Of a stretch of 64,000 bases of DNA, positions 17,626-26,608 are shown in pieces (within the stretch, counting starts at the first letter, position 1; the number at the start of each line of letters is the position of its first letter). The translations under genes were made by a program, and so were the position numbers. A model generated the notes under the pieces. It was not told the DNA's origin. It did no database searches and saw only the letters and a program-made list of their open reading frames with translations. The stretch covers positions 1 through 64,000 of the forward strand of contig CAJFOZ010000068.1 in NCBI GenBank assembly GCA_904397895.1, given 5' to 3'. Origin of the DNA: an uncultured Clostridia bacterium. Lineage in GTDB: Bacteria; Bacillota; Clostridia; Oscillospirales; Acutalibacteraceae.

Positions 17626-19706
17626 GCATCACGGTGGCAAAATCAGCGGGATTCTGTTTTGGCGTCACCCGGGCGGTGGACTTGGTTTATCAGCTGCTGG
17701 ACGAAGGAAAAAAGGTGTGTACTTTAGGGCCAATTATTCACAACGACCATGTGGTTAAGGATCTGGAAGCCCGAGGGGTACGCATTGCCGGCAGCGTGGA
17801 CGAGGTGCCGGATGGATACATGGTGGTCATCCGTTCCCATGGTGTGGGGAGACCTGTGTACGACGCCATTGAAAAGCGGGGGCTACACTTTGCCGACGCC
17901 ACCTGTCCTTTTGTGGCTAAGATCCATCATATCGTGGCCGAACGGTCGGGGATGGGGGAGGTTATCCTCATCGCAGGGGATGAGAACCATCCGGAAGTCC
18001 AAGGCGTACGGGGCCATTGCAGAGGGGAATCCTATGTGTTCCGGGATGTAGAGCAGTTGGAAGAATTGGCAAAAAAACATCCGGAATTTGAGAAAAAAGG
18101 AATTTCAATCGTCGCACAGACTACTTTTTCGCTGAAAGAATGGAAAAAGTGTCTGGAAGGCGCAAAAAAGGTATATACAAACGCCGTGATTTTTGATACA
18201 ATATGTAATGCTACGGGTACTCGGCAAATGGAGGCAGAGCAATTGGCCGCCAAGTCCGACCTGATGATTATCGTCGGAGGCCGTCAAAGCTCCAATACCG
18301 AAAAACTCCGCAGCGTCTGCGCCGCCCACTGCGATACTGTGCTGATTGAGGAAGCAAGCGAGCTTCCCGTGCAGCAGGTCAGGCGAGCAGGTTCCATTGG
18401 CGTTACGGCAGGCGCATCTACGCCCGCCAGCATCATAAAGGAGGTACTTCAGGCCATGTCGGAAATCGTAAACAATGAAATGGAAAAACAAGAACCTGTG
18501 GAACAGGAGGCTCCCCAGAAATCCTTTGACGAGATGACGTTTGAGGAAGCACTGGAAGCATCCCTGAAAAATTTAAATACAGGAGAAAAGGTCAAGGGTG
18601 TCGTTGTGAGCATTGCCCCCAACGAGATCCAGGTGGATGTAGGCCGCAAGCAGGCCGGCTATGTGCCGCTCAGCGAGCTGACCAGCGATCCCAATGCCAA
18701 GCCTGAGGACATCGTCAAGGTCGGCGATGAAATCGAGCTGCTCATCATGCGCACCAACGATCAGGAAGGCACCATCATGCTGTCCAAACGCCGTCTCGAC
18801 GCTGCCAAGGGCTGGGAAGAGATCGTCGACGCCAGCGAAAACGGCACCGTTATGGAAGGCACCGTTACCGAGATCATCAAGGGTGGTCTACTGGCCGTAT
18901 GCAACAACGTGAAGGTGTTTATCCCCGCTTCCCAGGCCACCATGTCCCGCGGTGAGCCGCTGGAGGATCTGCTGCGTAAAAAGGTAAAATTCCGCATTAT
19001 TGAAATCAACCGCAACCGTAAGCGCGCCGTCGGCTCCATCCGCTCGGTACTCAAGGACGAGCGCAAAGCGCTGGAAGACAAGTTCTGGGAGAGCGTTGAG
19101 GTGGGCGCTCATTATACCGGTACTGTCAAGTCCCTCACTTCTTACGGTGCATTTGTGGACATCGGCGGTGTGGACGGTATGATCCACGTATCAGAGCTGT
19201 CCTGGTCCCGCATTAAGCATCCGTCCGAGGTCGTCAAGGTTGGCGACGTTGTGGATGTTTATATTAAAGACATCGATCCCGAGAAGAGACGCATCTCCTT
19301 GGGTTACCGCAAAGCGGAAGACAATCCCTGGGAGATCCTCAAGAGAGATTATCCTGTGGGCACTGTGTGCGACGTCAAGATCGTGGGTATGACCCAGTTT
19401 GGCGCTTTCGCCCAGATCATCCCCGGCATCGACGGTTTGATCCACATTTCCCAGATCGCCGACCGCCGCGTTGGCAAGCCTCAGGATGTGTTGTCCATCG
19501 GGCAGGTGGTCAAGGCCAAGATTACTGACATCGACTTTGAGAAGAAGCGCATCTCTCTCTCCATCCGTGTCCTGATCGAGGAGGGTATCCTGGACCCCGC
19601 CGACTTTGAGGACAAGCCCGAAGTGGCTGCCGAGAAGGCCGAGGAAGAGGCTAAGGCTGAGGAAGCTCCTGTAGAAGAAGCTGCCGAGGCTCCAGCAGAG
19701 GAATAA
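17622..19706 (+). CDS. ispH-rpsA: Bifunctional IspH (HMBPP reductase) and ribosomal protein S1
   Basis: One 694-residue frame joins two proteins. Residues 1 to about 285 are IspH, the [4Fe-4S] enzyme that makes IPP and DMAPP in the last step of the MEP isoprenoid pathway; the cluster cysteines lie in [23 protein letters not shown] and [10 protein letters not shown], with IRSHGVG and [13 protein letters not shown] substrate motifs. After a short acidic linker (about 285-315) follow four S1 RNA-binding domains, the third and fourth with the canonical [20 protein letters not shown] and [20 protein letters not shown]. The tail is a Glu/Ala-rich stretch. The fusion is known in Clostridia; the junction region is uninterrupted. 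Whether it stays fused or the S1 part is also made separately cannot be seen. Confidence 0.95.
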   Translation: MSITVAKSAGFCFGVTRAVDLVYQLLDEGKKVCTLGPIIHNDHVVKDLEARGVRIAGSVDEVPDGYMVVIRSHGVGRPVYDAIEKRGLHFADATCPFVAKIHHIVAERSGMGEVILIAGDENHPEVQGVRGHCRGESYVFRDVEQLEELAKKHPEFEKKGISIVAQTTFSLKEWKKCLEGAKKVYTNAVIFDTICNATGTRQMEAEQLAAKSDLMIIVGGRQSSNTEKLRSVCAAHCDTVLIEEASELPVQQVRRAGSIGVTAGASTPASIIKEVLQAMSEIVNNEMEKQEPVEQEAPQKSFDEMTFEEALEASLKNLNTGEKVKGVVVSIAPNEIQVDVGRKQAGYVPLSELTSDPNAKPEDIVKVGDEIELLIMRTNDQEGTIMLSKRRLDAAKGWEEIVDASENGTVMEGTVTEIIKGGLLAVCNNVKVFIPASQATMSRGEPLEDLLRKKVKFRIIEINRNRKRAVGSIRSVLKDERKALEDKFWESVEVGAHYTGTVKSLTSYGAFVDIGGVDGMIHVSELSWSRIKHPSEVVKVGDVVDVYIKDIDPEKRRISLGYRKAEDNPWEILKRDYPVGTVCDVKIVGMTQFGAFAQIIPGIDGLIHISQIADRRVGKPQDVLSIGQVVKAKITDIDFEKKRISLSIRVLIEEGILDPADFEDKPEVAAEKAEEEAKAEEAPVEEAAEAPAEE

Positions 19707-19735
19707 TCCCAATCGGATTCTGCTACAATGATTTC

Positions 19736-19765
19736 AAAGGGACTGCTTTTGGCGGTCCCTTTTGT
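19736..19765 (+). terminator. Terminator of the rpiR to ispH-S1 operon
   Basis: AAAGGGACTGC / GCGGTCCCTTT stem with a TTTTG loop, followed by TGTTTTG. Confidence 0.85.
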
Positions 19766-19800
19766 TTTGGCTTAGGAACAGAACAAAGCAGCCAAAAAGG

Positions 19801-19829
19801 TTTACTTTTATGCTTCAATGTGGTAAAAT
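19801..19829 (+). promoter_or_regulatory. Promoter of the yerC-methyltransferase-hslO operon
   Basis: TTTACT, 17-base spacer, TAAAAT, followed within 12 bases by AAGGAGG and the ATG at 19855. Confidence 0.65.
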
Positions 19830-19854
19830 ACAAAGCATAAAAGGAGGCATTTCT

Positions 19855-20145
19855 ATGAATTCTAAAGTAAAAGATCCATCGGTGGATTTGTTGTTTCAGG
19901 CAATTTTGGCTTTGGAGTCAATGGATGAATGCTATGATTTTTTTGAGGATCTTTGTACCGTCCCGGAGATCAAAGCCATGTCGCAGCGTCTCGTAGTGGC
20001 TAAGATGCTCAGTGAAAAACATGTGTACAGCGATATTGTAGCCCAGACCGGTGCCAGCACCGCCACCATCAGCCGTGTCAACCGATCCTTAGCCTACGGC
20101 TGCGACGGATACCGTCTGGTGTTTGAAAGGATCAAAAACAAATGA
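19855..20145 (+). CDS. YerC/YecD family TrpR-related regulator
   Basis: The 96-residue protein is a small TrpR-like DNA-binding protein of the YerC/YecD family. DLLFQAILALESMDECYDFF, ALTVPEIKAMSQRLVVAKML-like residues (here DLCTVPEIKAMSQR) and the helix-turn-helix IVAQTGASTATISRVNRSL are visible. The ATG at 19855 follows AAGGAGG; the longer open frame upstream has no signal. It overlaps the methyltransferase start by 4 bases (ATGA). The ligand and targets are unknown; tryptophan binding should not be assumed. Confidence 0.88.
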   Translation: MNSKVKDPSVDLLFQAILALESMDECYDFFEDLCTVPEIKAMSQRLVVAKMLSEKHVYSDIVAQTGASTATISRVNRSLAYGCDGYRLVFERIKNK

Positions 20146-20888
20146 GCTATGAGGCGTTTGCCGATTTCTACGATGTCTTAACCGGTAATATTGATTATGA
20201 GGCATGGGCCGGGCATCTGCTTCAGCTGTTTGAGCGGCATGGGCAAAGCCCAAAGCTCCTGTTGGATTTGGCATGTGGGACAGGCAGTTTGGCGCTGGAG
20301 CTCATGGACAAACAGCCGGATATGGAAATGATCTGTGCCGATGGGTCGGAGGCTATGCTGTCGGTTGCACGGCAGAAGTCCCTAGAGGCAGGGAAGGATA
20401 TCCTGTTCCTACACCAGCCGATGCAGAGCATCGACCTTTATGGGACAGTGGATGGCGCGGTTTGCACGTTGGATAGCCTCAATCATTTGGTGCGGGAAGA
20501 AGATGTCCGCCGGACGCTTAAGAGGGTTTCGCTCTTTTTGGAGCCGGGATGCCTTTTTCTTTTTGACGTGAATACGCCTTATAAACATCGGGAGATTTTG
20601 GGCAATCATGCCTTTGTGTACGACCTGCCCGAGGTATACTGTGTGTGGCAGTGTTCCTATGAGGAAGAGAAGATGGAAGTGTCCATCGATATGGACTTTT
20701 TTGCTAAGCACGGCTTATCCTATACCCGGTCGGGCGAACACTTTAAGGAGCGGGCCTATGAGCATCAGATGCTTGGCAAATGGCTTCAGGAAGCAGGACT
20801 GGAAATACTGGAAGTGCTGGATGGCCTGACATTTGACGCTCCCCAAGAGCACACACAACGTATGGTTTATGTAACAAGAAAGATGTGA
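20142..20888 (+). CDS. Class I SAM-dependent methyltransferase
   Basis: The 248-residue cytoplasmic protein has the S-adenosylmethionine motif LLDLACGTGSLALEL (about residues 44-58), the acidic post-I residue in MICADGSEAMLSVARQ, and motif VDGAVCTLDSLNHLV. YEAFADFYDVLTGNIDYEAW at the start and LFDVNTPYKHREILGNHAFV later are typical of a Firmicutes family near hslO or in small operons. The substrate is unknown. Junctions with its neighbours are overlapping, so the three genes form one transcription unit. Confidence 0.88.
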   Translation: MSYEAFADFYDVLTGNIDYEAWAGHLLQLFERHGQSPKLLLDLACGTGSLALELMDKQPDMEMICADGSEAMLSVARQKSLEAGKDILFLHQPMQSIDLYGTVDGAVCTLDSLNHLVREEDVRRTLKRVSLFLEPGCLFLFDVNTPYKHREILGNHAFVYDLPEVYCVWQCSYEEEKMEVSIDMDFFAKHGLSYTRSGEHFKERAYEHQMLGKWLQEAGLEILEVLDGLTFDAPQEHTQRMVYVTRKM

Positions 20889-20893
20889 CCAGA

Positions 20894-21772
20894 ATGAAAA
20901 ATTACATTCGCTGCATTACCAGCGACGGATCGATCGTGGCTTCGGCCGTTGATTCCACCGCCATTGTGGCGAGGGCTGAACAGATCCATAAGACGTCAGC
21001 GGTGGTAACTGCCGCGTTGGGACGGACTTTATCAGCCGCTTCCCTGATGGGCGCTATGCTCAAGGGGGAAGAGGATACCTTAACCATCCGCATCAATGGC
21101 GGAGGTCCGGCCGGTACTATTTTGGCTGTGACCGATAGCCGAGGCAATGTGCGGGGATATGCACAAAATCCAGTGGTAGAAATCCCTCTCAACAGCAAAG
21201 GAAAATTGGATGTTGCCGGCGCGGTAGGAACCGATGGAACTATTTCAGTGGCTCGTGATGTTGGCGGCCGGGAACCTTATGTGGGGCAATGCCCGTTAGT
21301 TTCAGGAGAAATCGCAGAGGATATCACAGGATATTATGCCACCAGTGAACAGATCCCGACCATCTGTGCATTAGGCGTTTTGGTGAACCCGGATTTGACG
21401 GTACAGGTGGCGGGCGGCCTTTTGGTGCAATTGCTCCCCTTTGCGGACAGCGCTGCTGTGGATCTCCTGGAGAAAAACGCGAAAGAACTGCCGTCGATAA
21501 CACAGATGTTGTCAAAAGGCATGACGCCGGAGGATATGTGCCGCAGGGTGCTGGACGGCATGGAAGTAGAGGTGCTGGATCAGTGGGATACCCATTACCG
21601 ATGCAATTGTAGCTTGGATCGAGTCAAAAGGGCTCTGTCTACGCTGAAAAGGGAGGAACTTTTGTCTTTGGCGGATGAAAGCGGCAAGGCGGAAGTAAAC
21701 TGTCATTTCTGTGATCAGGTGTATACATTGACTCGTCAGGAACTGGAAAAATTAGCTGAAGAAGCAAAGTAA
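20894..21772 (+). CDS. hslO: Redox-regulated chaperone Hsp33
   Basis: The 292-residue cytoplasmic chaperone is held inactive by zinc bound to four C-terminal cysteines and unfolds on oxidation to bind client proteins. The Hsp33 core is recognisable (VVTAALGRTLSAASLMGAML, TIRINGGGPAGTILAV, GTISVARDVG, YYATSEQIPT) and the zinc site is CNC at about residue 234-236 and CHFC near 265, the canonical CXC and CXXC pair. The start is either GTG at 20885, overlapping the preceding stop, or ATG at 20894; I chose the ATG because it gives the usual N-terminus (MKNYIRCITSDG). Confidence 0.95.
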   Translation: MKNYIRCITSDGSIVASAVDSTAIVARAEQIHKTSAVVTAALGRTLSAASLMGAMLKGEEDTLTIRINGGGPAGTILAVTDSRGNVRGYAQNPVVEIPLNSKGKLDVAGAVGTDGTISVARDVGGREPYVGQCPLVSGEIAEDITGYYATSEQIPTICALGVLVNPDLTVQVAGGLLVQLLPFADSAAVDLLEKNAKELPSITQMLSKGMTPEDMCRRVLDGMEVEVLDQWDTHYRCNCSLDRVKRALSTLKREELLSLADESGKAEVNCHFCDQVYTLTRQELEKLAEEAK

Positions 21773-21865
21773 TGGATGAAGTGATATAAATGGTTGGGCG
21801 GATGAAAGGTTTCTTTTGTCCGCCTGATATAGTTGGAGGATAGGTGGGAAAATTTAGAAAGGTTG

Positions 21866-21894
21866 TTGACAATTCGCTGAAATTGATGTATAAT
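21866..21894 (+). promoter_or_regulatory. Consensus sigma-A promoter of tRNA-Leu
   Basis: TTGACA, exactly 17 bases, TATAAT; a full consensus pair placed 38 bases before the mature tRNA. Confidence 0.9.
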
Positions 21895-21932
21895 ACTTTC
21901 TGCTGCTCTGGTTGTAAGGCAGATGTAAAAAT

Positions 21933-22016
21933 GCGAGTGTGCTGGAATAGGCAGACAGGCACGTTTGAGGGGCGTGTGTCTTTGACGTACGGGTTCAAGT
22001 CCCGTCACTCGCACCA
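21933..22016 (+). tRNA. tRNA-Leu (anticodon GAG), CCA encoded
   Basis: The acceptor strands GCGAGTG and CACTCGC pair fully and an encoded ACCA tail follows. The D arm (CTGG...CAGG), anticodon stem CACGT/GCGTG with loop TTGAGGG (anticodon GAG), a long class II variable arm and the TPsiC arm ACGGGTTCAAGTCCCGT are all present. It reads CUC/CUU leucine codons, including the specifier of the leuB T-box in this window. Confidence 0.95.
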
Positions 22017-22018
22017 GC

Positions 22019-22049
22019 TCGAGTACCCATAAGGGTACTCGATTTTTTT
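22019..22049 (+). terminator. Terminator of tRNA-Leu
   Basis: CGAGTACCC-ATAA-GGGTACTCG perfect 9-bp stem with a T7 tract directly after the tRNA. Confidence 0.93.
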
Positions 22050-22239
22050 ATGCCTTTTTATATAGCAAAAACCTCATTGATCGCTATTCCATGTGTCAGT
22101 TTTTGTGCATCGGTCCACAGCAGTGGGAAGGTGCTTTAGATCTTATGCCCCTGTACCAGAAACGGCACAGATGGCCGTTTTTAAGATTGTTGTAGAGAAT
22201 CTATAAAAAATATTTTGGTTTTATCTTGCTATGGACGAC
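22050..22239. other. Intergenic region between tRNA-Leu and the TetR promoter
   Basis: About 190 bases with no convincing gene, RNA or site. A weak GGCACAGATGGCC-like inverted pair near 22160 is probably chance. Confidence 0.4.
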
Positions 22240-22268
22240 TTGACAAAAACAGATCTTTGCGTTAGACT
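22240..22268 (+). promoter_or_regulatory. Promoter of the TetR regulator
   Basis: TTGACA, 17-base spacer, TAGACT. The -10 element abuts the palindromic operator that starts at 22268, so repressor binding would block the transcription start. Confidence 0.75.
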
Positions 22269-22295
22269 ATAACAGTGTTATATAACACTGTTATA
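22268..22295 (+). promoter_or_regulatory. Perfect 28-bp palindrome, probable TetR autoregulatory operator
   Basis: The half-site TATAACAGTGTTAT is followed immediately by its exact reverse complement. It lies between the -10 element and the start codon (14 bases downstream), the usual place for a self-repressing TetR family operator. Confidence 0.85.
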
Positions 22296-22308
22296 TCGAG
22301 GTGAACGT

Positions 22309-22926
22309 TTGACAGATAATATGATCTCCACCCATGAAAAAATTTTAGATGCCGGGAAACGTGAATTTTTATCCAAAGGATTTCGCGATGCGTCCCTTCG
22401 GAATATCGTTAAAGAAGCAGGTGTGACTACCGGTGCTTTTTACGGCTACTATAAGAGCAAAGAGGAGCTATTTGAGGCCTTAGTAGAATTACCCTATACC
22501 ACCATGATGACGACGTACAACAAAGCTCAACAGACATTTGCTTCGCTTCCGCCTGAGGAACAGCCGGATCATATGGGAGACATCTCCGGAGACTGTATGG
22601 ACTGGTTGACCGATTACATCTACGACCACTTGGATGCTTTCAAACTACTGTTGTGCTGCGCGGATGGGACAAAGTATGAGGGCTTTATCCATCAGATGGT
22701 GGAGATTGAAGTGGAGGCTACCAATCATTTTTTGGCTGTGCTGCGTTCCTTGGGACAGAACGTCCGGACAATGGATCCACAACTGGAACATATCTTAGTG
22801 AGCGGAATGTTTTCAGCTTTTTTTGAAATCGTCGTTCACGATATGCCCCAGGATCAAGCCCACGGCTATGTCAAAGAGCTGCGGGAGTTTTATACAGCGG
22901 GATGGAAGAAAATAATAGGGCTGTGA
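22309..22926 (+). CDS. TetR/AcrR family transcriptional regulator
   Basis: The 205-residue product has the TetR N-terminal DNA-binding domain (ILDAGKREFLSKGFRDASLR, then EAGVTTGAFYGYYKSKEELF with the recognition helix) and a helical ligand domain without family-specific motifs I can name. The start is TTG at 22309, eight bases after GAGGTG; an ATG at 22321 is the alternative and loses only four residues. It precedes two ABC exporter genes in the same direction and probably controls itself through the palindrome at its promoter; a terminator-like hairpin overlaps its 3' end, so the exporter genes may be only partly co-transcribed. Confidence 0.9.
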   Translation: MTDNMISTHEKILDAGKREFLSKGFRDASLRNIVKEAGVTTGAFYGYYKSKEELFEALVELPYTTMMTTYNKAQQTFASLPPEEQPDHMGDISGDCMDWLTDYIYDHLDAFKLLLCCADGTKYEGFIHQMVEIEVEATNHFLAVLRSLGQNVRTMDPQLEHILVSGMFSAFFEIVVHDMPQDQAHGYVKELREFYTAGWKKIIGL

Positions 22927-22943
22927 CGCTCTATTATTTTTTA
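22910..22943 (+). terminator. Terminator or attenuator overlapping the tetR 3' end
   Basis: AAAATAATAG and CTATTATTTT pair around a 12-base loop and are followed by TT. The stem is AT-rich and includes the tetR stop region, so read-through into the ABC genes is likely. Confidence 0.55.
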
Positions 22944-22950
22944 CCATATG

Positions 22951-22969
22951 GTTAGTTTTAACTAACTAA
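22951..22969 (+). promoter_or_regulatory. Inverted repeat before the ABC exporter, DtxR/IdeR-like box
   Basis: GTTAGTTTTAACTAACTAA has GTTAG/CTAAC arms and resembles the TTAG...CTAA pattern of iron- or manganese-sensing DtxR family boxes. It differs completely from the TetR palindrome upstream, so a second regulator is likely. It is 21 bases before the TTG start. Confidence 0.45.
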
Positions 22970-22989
22970 TTTTGAAAGGAGGATTTGCT

Positions 22990-24759
22990 TTGCAAAAACA
23001 ATCCAATTTATCCAGGCTGATGGGATATGCGGGATCCCATCGCTATTTTACCTACGCCTCGTGGATCCTTTCCGCACTCAGCGCATTGATCGCGCTTGTA
23101 CCTTTCTGGTACATCTGGAAGATCATCCATGAGGTGCTGGAAGTGGCGCCTAATTTTAGTCAGGCACAAGGGCTGACCTATAACGGTTGGATGGCGGTAT
23201 TGTTTGCCGTTTTATCGGTGCTGATCTACATTGGAGGGTTGATGTGTTCTCATGTGGCAGCCTTCCGAATCGCCTCCAACATCCGCATCAAAGCCATGGA
23301 GCACATTGTACGGCTTCCATTGGGAGTGACCGAGACCTTTGGAAGCGGTAGATTACGGAAAATCGTCAATGAATCCAGCGCAGCAACAGAAACCTATCTG
23401 GCGCATCAGCTGCCGGATAAGGCAGGGGCAATCGCTACACCCTGTGGACTGCTCGTACTGTTGTTTGCCTTTGATTGGAGGTTGGGACTGCTCAGCCTGA
23501 TCCCCGTAGCATTGGGCTTTCTCATCATGATGAGCATGACCGGCGCCAAAATGCGGGAAAAGATGAAGGAGTATCAAAATGCCCTGGACGACATGTCCAA
23601 CGAAGCGGTGGAGTACGTACGAGGGATCCCGGTGGTCAAAACCTTTGGGCAGACCATCTTTTCGTTTAAGAAATTCAAAGATTCCATTGACCGTTATGGC
23701 GTATGGGTCATCGCCTACACCAAAGATCTACGCCTTCCCATGCTTTTTTACACGGCGGCCATCAACGGCGTATTTGTGTTTTTGATTGCGGGAGGGCTGC
23801 TGTTCACTCAAAATGGCGTAACCAGTACCTTTTTATTAAACCTTATTTTTTATATTATCATTACGCCGGTCATTTCCCTCACCTTGACGCGCATTATGTT
23901 CCAGAGCGAAAACGCCATGATCGTAGACGACGCATTGCAACGCATTGACAGTGTGTTACGTCTGGCGCCTCTTTCCGAGCCGGAACGTCCAGAGGATCCG
24001 AAGAACAGCGCCATCAAGGTGGAAGACGTGAGCTTCAGCTACGACGGGGAAAAGGATGCCTTGAAACATGTATCCCTGTCCATTGAACCGGGACAGACGG
24101 TGGCTTTTGTAGGTCCTTCCGGCGGAGGCAAAACCACCCTTGCCAGCCTGCTCTCCCGCTTTTTCGATGCCCAGAGCGGACGGATTTTGATTGGCGGTGT
24201 GGACATCCGGAATATTTCCAAGCAGACGCTGATGAACACCGTCTCCTTTGTGTTCCAAGACAGCCGGCTGATCAAAGCCTCCATTCTTGAAAATGTACGC
24301 ATGGGAAGGCCGGGCGCCAGCCGCCAACAGGTGATGGACGCTTTGGAAGCGGCGCAGTGCATGGACATTATCGAAAAATTACCCAACGGTGTTGATACAG
24401 TGATCGGAACCAAGGGCGTGTATTTGTCCGGTGGCGAGCAACAACGCATTGCCATTGCAAGGGTGATGCTCAAAGATACCCCCATCGTCATCTTGGACGA
24501 GGCCACGGCTTTTGCCGATCCGGACAACGAAAACCGGGTACAAGCGGCTTTTACCCAGTTGTCCAAGGGGAAGACCGTCGTCATGATTGCCCATCGGTTG
24601 TCCACCGTGGCCCATGCCGACCGCATTTTTGTGCTCAAAGACGGCCAAATTGCTGAAAGCGGAACTTGCCAGAAGTTGATAGAGGGGGATGGTATCTTCC
24701 ATCACATGTGGGAGGATTATCAGACTTCCGTCCAGTGGAAGGTCGCAAAGGAGGGGTAA
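22990..24759 (+). CDS. ABC exporter half-transporter 1 (permease-ATPase fusion)
   Basis: The 589-residue protein has six membrane helices (about residues 15-310) and a C-terminal ATPase: Walker A GPSGGGKTTLASLLSRFF (from about 378), Q-loop FVFQDSRLI, signature YLSGGEQQRIAIARVM, Walker B PIVILDEATAFADP and switch IAHRLSTVAHAD. The Walker B region carries the normal catalytic Glu (DEATA). The start is TTG at 22990, seven bases after AAAGGAGG. It forms a pair with the next gene, four bases downstream, as a heterodimeric exporter. This TetR-plus-two-ABC layout resembles YbtP/YbtQ- and multidrug-type pairs; the substrate is not predictable, and the DtxR-like box hints at metal or siderophore transport. 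Confidence 0.9.
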   Translation: MQKQSNLSRLMGYAGSHRYFTYASWILSALSALIALVPFWYIWKIIHEVLEVAPNFSQAQGLTYNGWMAVLFAVLSVLIYIGGLMCSHVAAFRIASNIRIKAMEHIVRLPLGVTETFGSGRLRKIVNESSAATETYLAHQLPDKAGAIATPCGLLVLLFAFDWRLGLLSLIPVALGFLIMMSMTGAKMREKMKEYQNALDDMSNEAVEYVRGIPVVKTFGQTIFSFKKFKDSIDRYGVWVIAYTKDLRLPMLFYTAAINGVFVFLIAGGLLFTQNGVTSTFLLNLIFYIIITPVISLTLTRIMFQSENAMIVDDALQRIDSVLRLAPLSEPERPEDPKNSAIKVEDVSFSYDGEKDALKHVSLSIEPGQTVAFVGPSGGGKTTLASLLSRFFDAQSGRILIGGVDIRNISKQTLMNTVSFVFQDSRLIKASILENVRMGRPGASRQQVMDALEAAQCMDIIEKLPNGVDTVIGTKGVYLSGGEQQRIAIARVMLKDTPIVILDEATAFADPDNENRVQAAFTQLSKGKTVVMIAHRLSTVAHADRIFVLKDGQIAESGTCQKLIEGDGIFHHMWEDYQTSVQWKVAKEG

Positions 24760-24763
24760 AAGA

Positions 24764-26503
24764 ATGATTGAAAAAATCCAAAAGAAATATGCATTGTCCA
24801 GGCAGGGGGCAAAGGACCTTGTAAAAGGATGCATCGCCTGTGCCCTGCAAAACATCTCCTTTATGTTCCCTGTGGGCCTGCTCTATTCTCTGGTGCAGGA
24901 TTTGATGAACGGCGGCGTTTCCAGCGGCCATATGGTTTTTTACATTGTGGGATGTATCGTTTGCATCGGCTTGATCCTGTTGACAACATGGTTCCAGTAC
25001 AACGCCACTTATTTTGCAACCTACACGGAAAGCGGCATCCGTCGCATCACTTTGGCGGAAAAGTTGCGTAAAATCCCCCTATCCTTTTTCGGGAAGAAGA
25101 ATTTGGCCGATTTGACCAGCACCATCATGGCCGATTGTACCTTTTTGGAGCAGAGCTTTTCCCACTTTATTCCCGAACTGTTTGGCGCAATCGTATCCAC
25201 TATTTTAGTGGCCATCGGCCTGTTTTTCTTCGACTGGCGTATGGCGTTGGCCGCGCTTTGGGTGGCGCCTATTTCCTTTGCCATTGTATGGCTGTCGGCC
25301 AAAGTGCAGGAACATCTCAGCCGCAAGTCCATGGATGCAAAAATGGCCTGTGCAGACGGCATTCAGGAGTGTATCGAGACGGTACGCGATTTGAAATCCT
25401 GCAATGCGGAACAGGATTATTTGACAGGGCTGAATCAGAAAATCAAAGCGGTAGAACGTCGAGCCGTCATCAGTGAATTTGGAACGGCAGTCTTTGTGGT
25501 TTCCGCATCGCTGCTGTTAAAACTGGGCATCGCCACGGTCGCACTGGTGGGGTCTGCACTGCTCATCCAGGGGGAACTGGATGTACTGACCTTCTTCCTA
25601 TTTCTTTTGGTGGTGTCCCGGTTTTATGATCCCCTGCAAGGAGCGCTGCAAAATCTGGCCGCCATCATCAGCACCCGCACCAACATTGCCCGCATGAATG
25701 AGATCCTAGAGCATCCTGTCCAGGAGGGCGGCACGACCCTTACAAACCAGGGCTATGATATTGTTTTCGACCATGTACAATTTGCCTATAACAGCGGGGA
25801 GACCATTTTAAAAGACGTATCCTTCTCAGCCCGTCAGGGGGAAGTGACGGCATTGGTAGGGCCTTCCGGCGGAGGAAAAACCACGGTATCCCGCTTGGCC
25901 TCCCGGTTCTGGGATGCCAGCAGCGGCAGGATTACGGTCGGTGGCATGGACATTTCCAAAATCGATCCGGAAACCCTGCTTTCCCTCTATTCCATCGTCT
26001 TTCAGGACGTAACCCTGTTTGACAATACCATTTTGGAGAACATCCGCATTGGTCGAAAGGACGCCACAGATGAGGAAGTACTGGCAGCGGCGCGTCTTGC
26101 AAACTGCGACGAGTTTGCCGACAAGCTGCCTGAGAAATGGAATAGCCGCATTGGTGAAAATGGATGTGAACTATCCGGAGGCGAGCGGCAGCGCATTTCC
26201 ATTGCCCGTGCGTTTTTGAAGAATGCCCCCATCATTTTACTGGACGAGGCCACAGCCTCCCTTGACGTGGAAAATGAGACGCTGATCCAGCAGGCGTTGT
26301 CCCGCTTGATCCAGGACAAAACGGTGCTGGTCATTGCCCATCGCATGCGGACGGTGGCGGGTGCGGATAAAATTGTTGTGCTGTCCGATGGACGTGTGGC
26401 GGAGCAAGGCGCGCCGGCTGATCTTCTGAAGAAAAATGGGATTTATACGCACATGGTCACTTTACAAACAGCAAGCCAAAACTGGTCGCTAGGGGAAAAG
26501 TAA
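24764..26503 (+). CDS. ABC exporter half-transporter 2 (permease-ATPase fusion)
   Basis: The 579-residue partner of the preceding protein has six membrane helices (residues about 15-310) and an ATPase with Walker A GPSGGGKTTVSRLASRFW, Q-loop IVFQDVTLFD, signature CELSGGERQRISIARAFLKN, Walker B PIILLDEATASLDVEN and IAHRMRTVAGAD. Both half-transporters thus carry intact catalytic residues, so I see no degenerate site of the type found in many heterodimers. The ATG at 24764 follows AAAGGAGGGG; an earlier in-frame codon lies inside the upstream gene. It probably ends the tetR-ABC unit. Confidence 0.9.
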   Translation: MIEKIQKKYALSRQGAKDLVKGCIACALQNISFMFPVGLLYSLVQDLMNGGVSSGHMVFYIVGCIVCIGLILLTTWFQYNATYFATYTESGIRRITLAEKLRKIPLSFFGKKNLADLTSTIMADCTFLEQSFSHFIPELFGAIVSTILVAIGLFFFDWRMALAALWVAPISFAIVWLSAKVQEHLSRKSMDAKMACADGIQECIETVRDLKSCNAEQDYLTGLNQKIKAVERRAVISEFGTAVFVVSASLLLKLGIATVALVGSALLIQGELDVLTFFLFLLVVSRFYDPLQGALQNLAAIISTRTNIARMNEILEHPVQEGGTTLTNQGYDIVFDHVQFAYNSGETILKDVSFSARQGEVTALVGPSGGGKTTVSRLASRFWDASSGRITVGGMDISKIDPETLLSLYSIVFQDVTLFDNTILENIRIGRKDATDEEVLAAARLANCDEFADKLPEKWNSRIGENGCELSGGERQRISIARAFLKNAPIILLDEATASLDVENETLIQQALSRLIQDKTVLVIAHRMRTVAGADKIVVLSDGRVAEQGAPADLLKKNGIYTHMVTLQTASQNWSLGEK

Positions 26504-26556
26504 GCATTTGGAACCGTGACGCTCCTCAAAAAAGCGAAGCTTTTTCCAACACCTCC

Positions 26557-26585
26557 TTGACAGCCTATACCCCTATAGGTATAAT
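26557..26585 (+). promoter_or_regulatory. Consensus promoter of the P1B ATPase gene
   Basis: Perfect TTGACA, 17 bases, perfect TATAAT. The spacer is almost filled by the first metal-repressor-like operator. Confidence 0.92.
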
Positions 26586-26608
26586 ATATGTATACCTATA
26601 GGGGTATA
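26566..26608 (+). promoter_or_regulatory. Double CsoR-like operator overlapping the metal ATPase promoter
   Basis: Two 18-base arms, TATACCCCTATAGGTATA (26566-26583) and TATACCTATAGGGGTATA (26591-26608), are exact reverse complements separated by 7 bases, and each is itself a TATACC-N6-GGTATA palindrome. This matches the ATACCCC...GGGGTAT style of CsoR/CstR family sites. The left copy fills the -35/-10 spacer and the right copy covers the transcription start, so binding would shut the promoter. Confidence 0.8.
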
